This document shows positions 46,327 to 58,407 of a DNA stretch of 64,000 nucleotides, piece by piece. Position 1 is the first letter of the stretch. Each line of letters starts with the position of its first letter. This DNA comes from Tetraselmis striata (Eukaryota > Chlorophyta > Chlorodendrophyceae > Chlorodendrales > Chlorodendraceae): assembly GCA_006384855.1 (NCBI GenBank), contig VCJN01001034.1:1-64000 (forward strand), in the 5' to 3' direction. The position numbers and the translations under genes are program-made. Below the pieces are notes generated by a model. The model was not told the origin of the DNA. It searched no databases and was given only the letters and a program-made list of their open reading frames with translations.

Positions 46327-47674
46327 GGCGGGCACCCGACCCGATGCTCGGTAGCGAGCCGACCCCGTCCAACCTTAGCGCGCTACAAAATTACGATGGC
46401 TCGGCACGGGAGACTACAACTAGTCGAGGGCGGTCGGTATAGTGTTGTGGCATGACATATTTGTCGGCAACAGTGCGGTGGTGACCAAGGTTCGGCCAAG
46501 GGCGCCCGACGCTACGTGCTGCACTGCGCTTCACCAGTCGATCGGACCGACAATGGGCCGCTCCCCACACCCACCGCCGTCCCGCACAGTAAACAATACC
46601 CTGACTGGTCGACGTACGTTTCTATTCCCTCTGTGTGGCTCACGGGTGGCGAGGGAGCTGGGAGATGGACACGGTGCCGGCGGAGACTGGAGTCTGCGGT
46701 TGATGCGACCGAAAGTGGGATGTAACTTTTCGCGAGGCCGGCCGTAACCCTTCACCGCCCGAATATGCGGTTCGTACGAGAAATAACAGTACCCGTATGA
46801 AGATTTACGATTGTGGTCATGATGACTCAAACGGAAATGCGGCCTTATTATAGTTGGCTTTAATTAACGCCCCCCCCCCCCCCCCCCCCATGATCGTCTC
46901 TTGGATGGTAAGTTGTAAATAAAATGATATATTAATGTTGCTGCTAGATTTAATCGGTTTCTTGACCGCGGGTCGTAGCGAAGCAAGTGCAACTATCATC
47001 ACTTGTCTACCCGTTTATTATCTGCCTCGTACAACAATACATGGGCCCCGCGTCCGTCGACGGACGGGCGGCGAGCGACGGTACGAACGACATAACAACG
47101 ACGGCGTCCGGCGTCCAAGTCCGGTCCACGCGACGGGCTCCACCCCGGACGACAGCATAAGCAGCGCACGGGGCAGCATACGGCGAGACGACGATATCCT
47201 TATATACACCCCTCCACATAAGTTTGGGGTCCCTTTTCGGCAGTCTCAAAACTTCAGTCTAGGGTACCTGATCGTAGGGTATATGAGATGAAACCCTGGA
47301 ATCTCAGAGGGAATTAAAAGAACTGCATGACGAGTGGCTCAAACCGAAGCTTGAAGACCTTTGACTAGGGTGTCACGCTGCACTTGGTGCGTGTATGGGC
47401 GTCGTCTGCAACTGCACCAAAACCAGGGTAGGTTTCACGCACACGCCGACGCGCGTGAATAGACAACCAAACGTCTAGATGGCAATGAACGCGTGAGGAA
47501 ACACATTGGCGAGGGGCTCGGGTGCATTTGGTTGAGGTGCAGCCGTGTGGGCGGCGGTTAGTACATGCTGCGTTGTGATACTTGCATAGCATCAGTGTCG
47601 GCCACGCTCAGCAACACCCCCTTGGCTTTAAAACACTCTAACTTCTCAGGATTTGCTCAGAAACGTGTTTTAAA
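46327..47674. other. No gene recognised
   Basis: Mixed-composition spacer with a C tract at about 46869-46889. Short open frames only. Confidence 0.4.
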
Positions 47675-48330
47675 ATGCCACGCGATTGCTCGTTCAAATT
47701 TGCGTCGAAACTATTCTTCCAGAATCAAAAGTTTGATTTTTGGGGGGGGGCTCGGAAAAAATCCCCAAAGATGATCATCCAAGTTGCCCCTCACTGCCTC
47801 ATGTGCCCACCAATGTCGGGTGCGTGGCTTTGCGCCAAGTGCGTGTCTAAGCCCCATACTCGGCTGTACGAGAGCGTTATGTGTGTGGATGACCACAGAC
47901 CGCCAATACTTGGCATGTGCCGCCTCCTAGCGATACACACATCTACCAGCCAAAATGCCATTTTCTACATCAAAGTAATTTCATATTAAGTCCACGCCCC
48001 TACCGCGCCACCCCGCCTACGAAACGGTGCAACTGGCATTCCACCACGCGCCCACATAGTAGAGCATCGCCCTACGCGAAGGGGTCCATCGAGCGCCTCT
48101 TTTACGTGCGTTCGCCAGCACAGAAATAACCGCAGCATTTTCACCCCAAAACTGCTCCCCACAGTGGCCAACTTGTCATTGGGGTGTCACGTCGTGCCTA
48201 TAGCGACATGCTTTCAGTGGCCTACACGCACGGTGTGTGCAACTTATGCCAAGGGCCGTATTAACCGAGTTTGGTGCGGCGAGTGCCGCAATTTCCAAAG
48301 GTGTGAACGGTGGGCGCAACCCACAATTTT
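47675..48330 (+). pseudogene. Cys-rich ORF remnant, function unknown
   Basis: A 104-residue frame (47675-47989) has paired cysteines (HCLMCPPM, WLCAKCVSK, SVMCVDDH, GMCRLL). About 200 bp further on, the frame around 48190-48330 has another Cys set (VWCGECRNFQRCERW) before a stop. The C-x2-C spacing suggests zinc binding. The two parts are not in one frame. It lies directly upstream of the PAT-like element and may be part of a neighbouring mobile element. No family was recognised. Confidence 0.35.
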
Positions 48331-48540
48331 CTAGCGCCAACGCATCATGCACCGATTTCGCGTTTTTTTAAGGGCGCCCACAAATGCTCGTCTAGGAATA
48401 TAATATCGACTATTTAAAATCCTTAGTTGCTACTTGTACATGTATTATTAATCGCTACTCCAGCGCATCATCGCCGGTTGTGCATCGCACCGCGCCTTGC
48501 AAGTAGCGCAAGCGCCGCGCCTATGGTATGATCGAAACCA

Positions 48541-48710
48541 ATTATGGGGTTTCCTCCTTTCCCAACCGCTTGCTAGTTGCATGTGTTGCTGGAGTGGTAT
48601 GGGCTTCTAGTTCACCCGCAATTGCGCCCCTTCATGTGCAGCACGAACACACATAAAGAAGCCGTAACAATTAAGCTTGTCATCTTCCAGTTTCCGCTGT
48701 GTTCTACACA
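48541..48710 (+). repeat. A1 repeat of the PAT-like element
   Basis: Aligns by eye with 50202-50376 over its length, e.g. GTGCAGCACGA, CACATAAA.GAAGCC, CATCTTCCAGTTT and TACACACAG against the matching pieces in A2. Confidence 0.8.
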
Positions 48711-50110
48711 CAGATCATTTTCCCCGTGACATGTTGCGGGCAAGGTCACATGTTGTTTTAAGACCATACTCGGCTCACCATCCGAGTGTGTTATTCTCAT
48801 CCATGCGTTCCTGCCTCTCGCACCATGCCATATGGAGTAGAACTTGTCGCCGAGCCGACCTCGAGTCGCTTCAAGCGGACATGAATGCCCAATTACACGT
48901 TGCTTTAGAGCTCACTTCGTCGCTAGCTCAATTGACGGCTCGTGGACGCGATGTCGATGGCTCCGGGCAACGCAGCGCGGGGCAGCCGACAGATGATGGG
49001 GGAGCCGCAGTGCGCCCCGACGCGCTAGAGCCAGCCAAGAGCGGCGGTGTCGGCTCAAAATCCGTTTGTGACCAGGACGACTCCCTAGCGGTGACGCAAT
49101 AGCTACGGTGGAAGCATAGCCTATTGACGAGGGCGTTTGACCGGTAGTTGTCCGGGTGCCCGAGTTGATCCCACTGCGCACCGACTTGACGAACGACTAC
49201 CTCAGACAAACAAGTTGACCGGCGTCTGCCGACCCGGAAGAAGTACATTTGGATGACGTAATTCGGGGCTCACACTGCTGCTGTTTTCGTGGCCCCCGAC
49301 GAGCTCCACCCCTACGCTCCGGCTGGCACTCAAGACTTCACCCCTATCCTCGCGCGTGCTCTATCGCAACCACGCCGAGGCCATCGACAAGGCGGTGTTC
49401 CGTCTTCGTCTGGCTTTCCTCGGAGGTTGAACGTGATCAAGCGTGTGCACGGTGTCAATGGGGTGTTTGACGTGTTGCGGGCTCGGCATTTCTAGCCCAC
49501 AGCGGAGTATTTGGGTTCATCGGTCCTCGGCAACCTGATGCGCGACCATGAGCGCTGGGTTTTGGAGGCGACGGTCGCCAACAGTGCCAAGGCCGCGTCT
49601 CCTACTGCTCGCGTGCATCCGATCGTCGCATGTATATAGCGTGCGTGGACGTGGGCATTGTGGCGGTCGTGGGCACGGCTGCGAAGGTGAGCACGAGTGA
49701 TGGCGTGGCGCGCTTTTCCGTCGGACGTGCTGGCGCTTCGCGAAGTCATATGTCGGTGACTGCTGCCGAGTAGTCCGAATCTTGGACTGCCGCCACAATA
49801 TATCGGACTGGCTCTCTACGGCCATTCGTCTTGTCGGTGCTGCCCCTCCCACCGGCACTTCATTGGAGCTCACACAGCCTTCGCAAGGGTGCAACATCTG
49901 CCGCTAATGCCATCGGAACTCGTCCACTGTCCCACATTCGCTACCAAGGCGGCTGGGCCACTAACTCCGATGTCGTATCTGGACTACATCGACCCCAACG
50001 TCCTTCCTTCGCCTAGCGCGTGGTTCTTCTTTGGCAACATCGCACCCCTCCGCCACTTCCAAGTCCGACAAGACTCCGAAGCGGTTGCCTTCCCGGTGCC
50101 CCCTGCATGA
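48677..50110 (+). pseudogene. Tyrosine recombinase remnant of the PAT-like element
   Basis: The enzyme would integrate the circular DNA form of the element by site-specific recombination. The preserved part is the catalytic C-terminus at about 49833-50080. SHSLRKGATSAANAIG carries the H-x-x-R motif (His at 49873, Arg at 49882), followed by IRYQGGWATNS, which matches the second conserved box. After a frameshift comes DYIDPNVLPS with the candidate nucleophilic Tyr at 49985. Upstream frames (48677-49102 and 49249-49495) are open but broken by stops; LNVIKRVHGVNGVFDVLRARHF shows continuing coding sequence. The first catalytic Arg box was not found. No RT or RNase H motif is present between the repeats, so the copy is non-autonomous and its recombinase is dead. 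Confidence 0.75.
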
Positions 50111-50163
50111 CCTGGCGCTACCCCTTCTCCGCAATCTACCGCTCTCTGCGTTCGCTCATGACT

Positions 50164-50485
50164 GGCAAAACCAGACTCAACTTTGAAATGTTCTGAACTT
50201 GTTTATGGGGTTTCTTAATTTCCCTGAACCGCTTTTCCAGCTACCGTGCTGCTCAGTGGTACGGGTTACTAGGCACCCGTCGTTTCGCCCTTTTTGGGTG
50301 CAGCACGAGTAGACATAAAAGCAGCCATAACAGCTGAGCCTGCCATCTTACAGTTTCGCTGCGTTACACGCAGCGCCCCCTCTGACTCTCCCTCCACGCT
50401 TTCACTTTTAAACCTTCCTGCCAAAGAACGGCTATTTTCCAATTTCGCGACCGTTTTGGCAAAACCAGACTCAACTTCGAAATTC
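50164..50485 (+). repeat. B1-A2-B2 terminal block of the PAT-like element
   Basis: B1 at 50164-50190, A2 at 50202-50376 and B2 at 50458-50485. B1 and B2 share GGCAAAACCAGACTCAACTT followed by YGAAAT. Confidence 0.8.
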
Positions 50486-50853
50486 GTCGTTCATCGTCGT
50501 CGTCGCGATCTCGCTTCATCGCCTGTACCTGCCCCGGTTGGGAACAGGAAGATAGCGAACAATAATATCCTAGGGATACTTGTGGTCGCTATTTTGGGGG
50601 AAGTGTCATCGTCATCACCTCGTCCCCCACCAGCACCGTGTACCGTTAGCGACAGCACTTAAGGAATTGGAAGACCTTACACCTTCCCTGCTCCAAGTGC
50701 AGGTGGCAGCCGGGTCCTACCGTCCGTCATCGGCAACCCAGTCCTGCCGAAAGTAGGTTATCCCCCACTCGTCGCCGCAGGTAGCGGTACTACCATTATC
50801 GAGCATCCTCCGCATCACCAGCCGCAATCTTAAAAGCCCGCTCCTCTCCTAGG

Positions 50854-50897
<44 letters not shown>

Positions 50898-50980
50898 TGC
50901 CTTTTGCAGCTCTACCAGGACCCTTGTTTCAGACCATCAGCCACCGCCAAAGTTTCTCTATCGCCGCGAGAGCCGTCGCC
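50486..50980. other. Upstream region of the THNSL2-like gene with C42 tract
   Basis: Contains an uninterrupted run of 42 C (50856-50897) ending 83 bp before the predicted start codon. It is followed by a possible acceptor (TTTTGCAG, 50903-50910) and an open frame rich in Arg/Ser/Ala that could be the end of a targeting peptide encoded on an unseen 5' exon. Confidence 0.6.
50856..50897. repeat. C42 homopolymer
   Basis: The longest of about 30 G or C runs of 12 or more bases in the window. The opposite strand is G42, a strong candidate for G-quadruplex formation. Confidence 0.95.
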
Positions 50981-53900
50981 ATGCGGTTTGTCAGCACCCG
51001 AACCGGCGCCGCGCTGAGCTTCCAGGACGCGGTGCTAGCGGGCTGGGCGCCCGACGGCGGGATGCTGCTCCCGGAGACGATGCCCTCCGTCACCCCCGAC
51101 ACCCTGAAGGTGCCCCACACTCACCCCCAATTTTGCTCTCCCGCCCTCCTTCGCCTGGCATGACAACGAACCATAGGCGCGCGCGCGCACGGGGTCTGAG
51201 CCCGCGCTGTGTTGGAGCTTGCAAGAATAGGTTTGGAGCGGGCAGGCGCAAATATTATCGGGGCGGGGGGGGGGGGGGGGGATACTGGAATATGGAGAGG
51301 GCCACGAATAAAATCATATGTAGCCGCAAGTTATCGCGGCATTTACTCAGGTTTGCGGGCGGCCGGAAGAATATTGAATTGTTTCGCAGCAGCGATTGGG
51401 ATCATCCGTGTTATTGTCGTTGTGTATTCTGATTTTCAGATGTACCTGTGTACCCAAAGCATGGATACGGTATATTCTAACCCTAAGAAACACCTGTATC
51501 CTTCTTACAGTGCCATATGTTGACAAAGCGAAAATGCTTCACAAAACATACAAGAAAAATGCGAATTATGTTGGCAAAATGTCCGGCATAGAGTTCTCAT
51601 ATCTAGCGCATACTCGTATCGAATTATAATTGTGTATATTCTACCGAGTATCTGCACAGTGGTACCCAATTATTGTTTGTTGCCACGGCAAGTCTTCTGT
51701 GTCTGCTCCACCTTGGACAGGGCAACAAGGCAAGATAGAGCGCCCATCCCCGTGCTCTCCCGACTTGGCCTCTGACATCGCTCACTTTGTACGATCTGTG
51801 GCCTGTCAGGACTGGGCGCGGCTGACCTATCCGCAGCTGGGCCTCGAGATTTTCAAGCTGCTGGTACCAGACGGCGACTTCCCCCACGCAGAGTTTCAGG
51901 CAAGCGCAGCTGGATGTGCCAGACTTGCCCACCGTGAGCCCATGCTGACCCATTGCTGGCGCCGGAAAGGGCAGCTAACCACGCTTTGGCTCTGCTACAT
52001 TTTTTGTGTTTGTTTGCCCCCCCCCCCCCCCCCACCCGTTCGCAAGTATACTACCTGAAGTACTTGGGGGTCTGCATTTTTTTAAGGTAGGTATGATTAT
52101 TGACCGCATGTATTGCATCTCTCAACAAATTGATGGCCACTTATGGTTTCGTGCACTACCCGTCACACGCACCCGTAGGAAATTGGCACGGGTAATAGGG
52201 TGCGGTAATCGATTAGTTGGGGCCTTACTGATGCAGGATCCGTGTGTACGATCTCATGCAAAGACTGCGCGGATTCATTTGGGAATACTGTACGAGTTGC
52301 ATGCAGATGTTGCTGGACATCTGCGCGTCAGCAACTGACGTTGACAGTACGGCCATACGGCGTGTGTACATTGCGTGACAGGCGACAGCTCCGTTTGATG
52401 AAGCTGAAATACAGTGCACCGCGATATATATGTCAAGGTCAATCTCTTTATCGTAATAAAGCACGGAATCTCACGACAAGTGTGACTCGTGAATCCAACC
52501 AAATGTTCCGGTATAGAAGGGGCCAGGTCTCAAGAGGGGGATGTCAGGGCCGGAAGGGGGGGGGGGGGGTAAGGGAGGCTATGATCCTGTAACCCCCCCC
52601 CCCCCCCCCCCCCCCCGTGGTGGCCGTGCGCCACAGGACATCTTCCTGTCGACTGCCTTTGCGGACTTCGCGTGCCCAGAGGTGGTACGAGTGGTACCGG
52701 CCAGCCTGCCACTGGACGGTGGCGGCGAGGCGGTGGTGCACGTGGCGGAGCTGTGGCACGGCCCCACGCTGGCGTTCAAGGACCTGGGCATGCAGGTCCT
52801 AGCCAGGGTGGGACCCCGCTCACCGTTTGCCATCTCCCCACTGAGCCACATGCCGCGGATAAGCTGACGTCGGGACGCGAGGGCCGGAGGGGGGGGCGTG
52901 GTGAGTGCGACCGATTTTGGGTGAGGACTGCTTGGAAACATGATGTTGATGGACTTGGCGAGATCAAATGTCCTGTGGATGAGAGGCGCGCAGCCTACGT
53001 TGCGTTCCGAGCGCGGCAGGGGTGTGGCAGTGGCACTGACTGAGCGTGACCGCGAGCCGGCGCAGGTGCTGCAGAAGATCCTGCGGTGGAGGAAGCAGAA
53101 GCAGATCATGCTGGTGGTGCGCGCCCCCCCGCCTTCTTCACCCCCCATTCTCCCTCACCTTCATCGGCCCTTTCCTCACCTCTCATATGGTAGTGCCACC
53201 CGGGCTGGACAAACGGCTTACCGCCCTTATATCCTGCTCAACGCCTTGATGCCCCCCCCACACTCCTCCCTTTCTTGGGCAGGGCACAAGCGGCGACACC
53301 GGCTCCGCTGCCATCGAGGCAGTCCGCCAGATCCCAGAGGCACGCAGCCTGGCCGCCTGATTCACTACTTGCCATGCATCTCTGCACTGTCAGCATGAAG
53401 TCAGTTGGCATTCGCAGCGAGCTCATGCGCACACACACACCCTACCCCAGAGATACACCTGGCAGCCCGGAATCAAAGCGGCACACCGGCTTTGAGTACA
53501 AAATGTGTACAACGACCGTCGATGATAGTACACACGTATAATTCGCAGAGCAGCGTCTAAGGTGTGCAGGCGTGACACCGCATCCAGGCTATTCCGCAGC
53601 ACACTTATATCATACTCATGATACCGATGCTATCCTTGCCGTAGATACGGCACCGCCTGTTGCAGTTCTTGACGATGCATATCTTGCTCAGTACTACAAT
53701 GCGCACTCAGTGTACAATTTATCAATGCGCACTCAGTATACAATGCGCATCTAGTGGATTATGGACCCCCCACCCATACCTCTCACCAGACTGTGTGCAT
53801 ATTTTATTATCACCGGCTAAGAACACAGATAATCGGCGAAGATGATTGACGAATATGACGAAGATGACGGCGACATGAGGCTATAAAGCTTGATACTCTT

Positions 53901-56775
53901 CCAAATATTGAAACTGGGTGTCTCCCGATTTCTTATTTGCCGTTTGCCATTTTGCCATTGTGTTTGTCAATGCCGATGCTGCGCAGATCGGCATCGCGGT
54001 GCTCTACCCATCTCGAGCGCACAGCAACGTGTCGGCCGCCCAGGAGGCGCAGATATGTCGGCGCGTGGGCGAGGCCCGCGTGCGGGTGGTGCGTGTGGAG
54101 GGCGGCTCCGACGATCTGGACGTGCCCATCGACGCGCTGTTCCACGACCCTGCCTTCCGCGCGGCGCACCGCCTCGGCTCCCTCAACTCTGTCAACGTGG
54201 TCCGCATGCTGATGCAGGTGCACCCGTGACCGCCCCGTTGCCGCTGCCCAAAGTAAAGGGGGTGCACCGCCGCTGACTGCTACGAGTACTGTGGCAGCCA
54301 GCGTGCCTGCAGATGCAGCACCTGGGCAGGCAGACCTATGCCTTGGGAGTAAGCAAAGGGCATGCCCCTGGCAAGGAGGACCCGCAGTCCATGCCCTCCT
54401 TTGATGCACCTGTCATACGCCCATCAGAGCACCAGGGTCAGCCTCCGTGGTTGCCCGACTGTGCGTCGTAGTTGCTTTGCCAGAATAACAACGCTGCCAG
54501 AGCGATACGGTGAATGGACTCGCTCCTGTGCTACCCTTATATTTCATAGTACCATGCCTATGTTGTAGCGTCCATTCAGCGCATCACTCTGGCTGTACTG
54601 CAAGTAACTAATCGGGAAACACGCTGTCACTACCATTACTAGTACACAGCGCAATGTCTTGTTTTGAAAATCGCAGAATAAAACTGCGTGTGACTGCCCC
54701 CCCCCCCCCCCCCCCCCCCGGCACGCGCGCCCATCGCATTTTTATTCCTATAACCGATGCATTTTCGTAGCTCGAGAATGGGACAGGCCAGATGTATGCT
54801 GAGCAATGCCCAGAAAACTGCCCATGGTGCATGAAGTTAATTCTACGGGTGCCGCAGGCATGTGCTCGTTGGTATTTTGTGTCCAGCCCGACCCTGCGGT
54901 GGCAGTGCAGTTGCGGGGTGCGACACTGACGCCTCTGACGCGAAACTTTGTGACCTGTGTGGCGCGCCCCAGCTGGTGCACATCTTCTACAGCTACCTGC
55001 AAGCCGAGCCGGCGGCCAACCGCCCAGCGGTGGTAGCCATCCCCACCGGTGCCGGCGGGCACATCACGGCCGGGGTGCTGGCGGTGCAGATGGGGCTGCC
55101 GGTGGCGCGCCTGCTGGCCGCCACCAACGACAACGACCTGCTCACCCGCTTCCTGGCCACCGGCTGCGCAAAGCGGGGCGCCGTCGTAGGCACCACGTCT
55201 CCGGCAATGGACGTCCAGGTGAACACCCCCCCATCCCCCCCCCCTGGTGCCGTCCAACCACTATTGCATACGGTGCCATTTTAATGGGCTCGGTGATCCC
55301 AAGAACGACGAACTGTTTATTTTGCAGCGTGACGTCAGAAGATCCGTGTGATAGTCATGCCGCATTCTGATATATTTCAAGACAGGCACCCGTTTTTCCT
55401 CTCTTCTCGGTGTGTGTGTGTGGGTGGGGGGGGTGGGGGGGGGGGGGGGGGGGGGAGGTGTTGTGGGGTATCATGCATATATCGGGCCTCTGAGATGCAA
55501 ACTCAAAGTGTGGTCGTTCCGGTATATATGGCCTTTGCCTCTCCATTTGCACTCCATGCTGCCCCATATAGACAAGCGATATATATGATGTTTGCCGGTC
55601 ACAATTTCAATGCAGTACAGCATAACACCAAATCGCAATAATCAAACTGCGCAGCAGCGGACTCAACTAGGGGTGCACTATCAAAGCATTTAGATGCTTT
55701 GCACGAACTTATGTTATTGCGACATTGGTGGTCAAGAACACAGATTATCCAAACGCTGCGCTGGGTACAACAATCCAAAAAACAATGCTGCGTGAAACCT
55801 TTTCCCCAAAACTACCGGAACAATCCACGCAACGCAAGTGCCCACCTCCGAAGTGTAGTAATATAACACATTGAGAAAACAATATAACATGCAAAACGTT
55901 TTGAGAGCGCTCCAAATACACGCTGCTAATGCTCTGCGCCGCTTTGAAGGTTTCTTGAAACTGGCATGCTTGGCGCTAACTAAATTATATTATACGCCAC
56001 TACGCTACCACATTGAGCCCAGTAGTCACCGTTTATTTGCCCAACTTTTAATGACCAATTACAAAAACTTGGTGCTCAACCAAAGGGCCATGTTAACATT
56101 GAGAGGAAAATGCGGTTTCCGCGGAGCCTAACGTCGGCCACTGCCACTGCCGAATTGGAATGAAGCATCTGCTTTCTAGCCAGCTTGAGACCTTTGTTTG
56201 GCGCAATGAGTCATTTTGCCTCAGCGTCACTGTCCCGCGCCGCCCGCCAGGTGCCCTACAACATTGAGCGCCTGCTACACATCGCCACGCGTGGCGACGC
56301 GCCCCGCGTGGCCGCCTGGATGTCGGCCTTCTACGCCACGGGGCAGCTGCAGGTGGACTCTGGCACGCTGGGCGCGCTGCGGTCGCTGCGCCTGGAGTCG
56401 GCGTCCTCCAGCTGCGCCGCCGTCCGCGCGGCGGTGGACGCGCTTCGGGGCGCCTCGGGTGGGTACGTGGTGGACCCGCACACTGGGGTAGGCCTCGCAG
56501 CGCTGCGGAGCTGCGTTGAGGCCGGCGCGCCCAGCGGGCCGGCTCTCTGCATGGCGTGCGCCCATCCGTCCAAGTTTCCCGACTTTCTGCAGACGCTGTC
56601 GCCGCCCGCGGCTGTCCCAGACACGGAGCACCCCGCCGTGGCGGACCTCCTGGCACTGGGGGCCTCCGCAGCTGGCAAGGAGCCCAGCGTGACGGCGGTG
56701 TTCGAGAAAGCCACCCAATCCTGCTGGACGGACCAGCTGCGCCGGATTGTCGAGGAGCTCAGCGGCAATTTGTGA
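50981..56775 (+). CDS. Threonine synthase-like PLP enzyme, THNSL2 type (8 exons)
   Basis: Pyridoxal-phosphate enzyme of the threonine synthase family; layout fits the THNSL2 branch, whose animal members are phospho-lyases on O-phospho-threonine/homoserine; true threonine synthase activity is also possible. Eight phase-matched exons give 499 residues: 50981-51109, 51810-51899, 52637-52807, 53066-53116, 53283-53339, 53987-54217, 54973-55218 and 56251-56775. Motifs: start MRFVSTRTG, AGWAPDGGMLLPE, ELWHGPTLAFKDLGMQ with the PLP lysine (Lys121), GTSGDTGSAA (148-157), EGGSDDLD, LNSVNVVR, PTGAGGH (267-273, phosphate-binding loop), TSPAMDVQVPYNIERLL and AHPSKFPD near the end. Introns 2 and 5 need GC donors (TTTCAG|GCAAGC and CCAGAG|GCACGC) to keep both frame and family spacing. 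Long G and C tracts fill introns 1, 2, 6 and 7. A C42 tract lies 83 bp upstream of the Met; an N-terminal targeting exon is possible. Confidence 0.94.
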
Positions 56776-58407
56776 TGAAGAGGAAAGGGGAGAGAATCAT
56801 AAGGAAGTTGAACAGGTTCATAATAATGTAAATGTTTGGCTTATGCTCTGCGTTAAGACATGTTGAGGGGTGGCGGGGGGGGGGGGGGGTCTCCATCAGA
56901 AGTACCGTGCTATGGTTTTCATTTTCCAAATCGGGACAAGAGTATGGAGATACCCGTACTTAACAGCATGTAAACCCTTGCGCGCTGTTGCCGTGTTGGC
57001 AGCCCATGCAGTATGGAACGGCTCTTTTGCAGTCAGTATATATTGCGCACGTCCTGTGAAGAAATTTATCACTGACTATGACTACGACTATGAGGCATGT
57101 GAATCAATGTGGGCTCTCAGGCAGATACTACGTGGCGATCTTTAGTTAGTATCGGATGACTACATTGCCTTGATGCTATGCATTTACTGAAGTACTGCCA
57201 TCAGGTACGAGTTCATGTCCATGAATATATGAATATCCACGGAGACATCCATGAATACAAGTCGACAATCATAGTATCAAGACAAACTGAACGTCAATGG
57301 TGACGTTCCCTCGAATGATAAGGGTGCTGTGTGGAGCAGGTGCGGAGACACTAGCGCCGCCCACACAGACGTCTCACACGCCATACTTTTCAAGCTCCTC
57401 CCTGGTGTAATACCTGACGAAGTGAGCAGCCAAACTGCGGGCGCTTGGTCACACCGGATAAACGGCCAGTTGTGCCTGCCGCGTATTTGCATTTCCAATC
57501 ACCATCAACCGCGCTCACACGCCCCGGTTGCAATTCGGCAAATGAGGGACACGGGCAATAGCATCTCGGACATATCAACCGTCTGGCCAACCGGGGCGGA
57601 CGAAGCAAAATGTTTCTCAAGTCGTCATGTATTGTTGGCTGCGGCTGCCGATTGCGGCCTGGAAGGCTCCTCTACGTTGGCATTTTGCCACTCGAAAACG
57701 ATTCGACCATGTCAACGCAGCGGGTACCAGGATAAGGAGGCACTGCCGAGGTCCGGACGACGATGTTCGCCTGTGTTGGTTATTGTGCAGTACAGACTTG
57801 ACGGCGCTCTCATATGCAGCGCCCTGGGGGAGCGTTGAACTCTCGCCATTTGAGAGTACAAGCGAGAGAGCGAGATCCGTGCAGAAAAAAAAGCGGAGAT
57901 GAGCTCAAGGACTCGGTCGAGTGCCGCTCTCGTCCGCCCAATAAGCTACAACACATTACGGCATGTTCCCATCGATATATCAAAGCTGTCAACTATAATC
58001 GACTGCAATCCATCACATTCAGACACTCGACACCTAGCTGCATGACATATTGGTGCTCTGATATAAGGTCGTGATTATATAATTTCCTGCTCTAATAACA
58101 TTACACATTCCGACTCGCCAACGCTGTCGACCCTCCGTCGCTAAGGCTGCAGTCTTCTACCACGAACCACCATGCTGCTTATTGTATTGGCGCGCGACAG
58201 AAGACCGCAAGCGCCATCCTGTCTTTGGCTGCAGGCGCGGCCAATGCGGCCTGCAAGAGACAGGCGACCAATAGCGCGACCCACGGCTGCTCTCTATCGC
58301 TTCTTTACATAGTGGCTACCATGCAATGACATCTTTGAGAATGGTTATTGTTCAGCGGGCCCAGGCTGGAATTCGCAGAGCTCGCCGCCGTCGTGCTGGG
58401 CTCTTCG
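56776..58407. other. No gene recognised
   Basis: Spacer between convergent genes, with a G tract near 56877-56889. A 169-residue plus frame (57329-57838) is open but has no recognised domain and is not conserved-looking. Confidence 0.4.

Larger units (their letters stand above)
48541..50485 (+). mobile_element. PAT-like tyrosine-recombinase retroelement, internally deleted
   Basis: The termini are split direct repeats in the order A1 - ORF - B1 - A2 - B2, the hallmark of PAT/Ngaro/Kangaroo-type elements and of the non-autonomous TOC1 of Chlamydomonas. A1 is 48541-48710 and A2 is 50202-50376 (about 170 bp, clearly similar, both starting TTATGGGGTTTC). B1 is 50164-50190 and B2 is 50458-50485, sharing GGCAAAACCAGACTCAACTT. 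The 1.45-kb interior keeps a tyrosine recombinase C-terminus but no reverse transcriptase. Confidence 0.8.
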
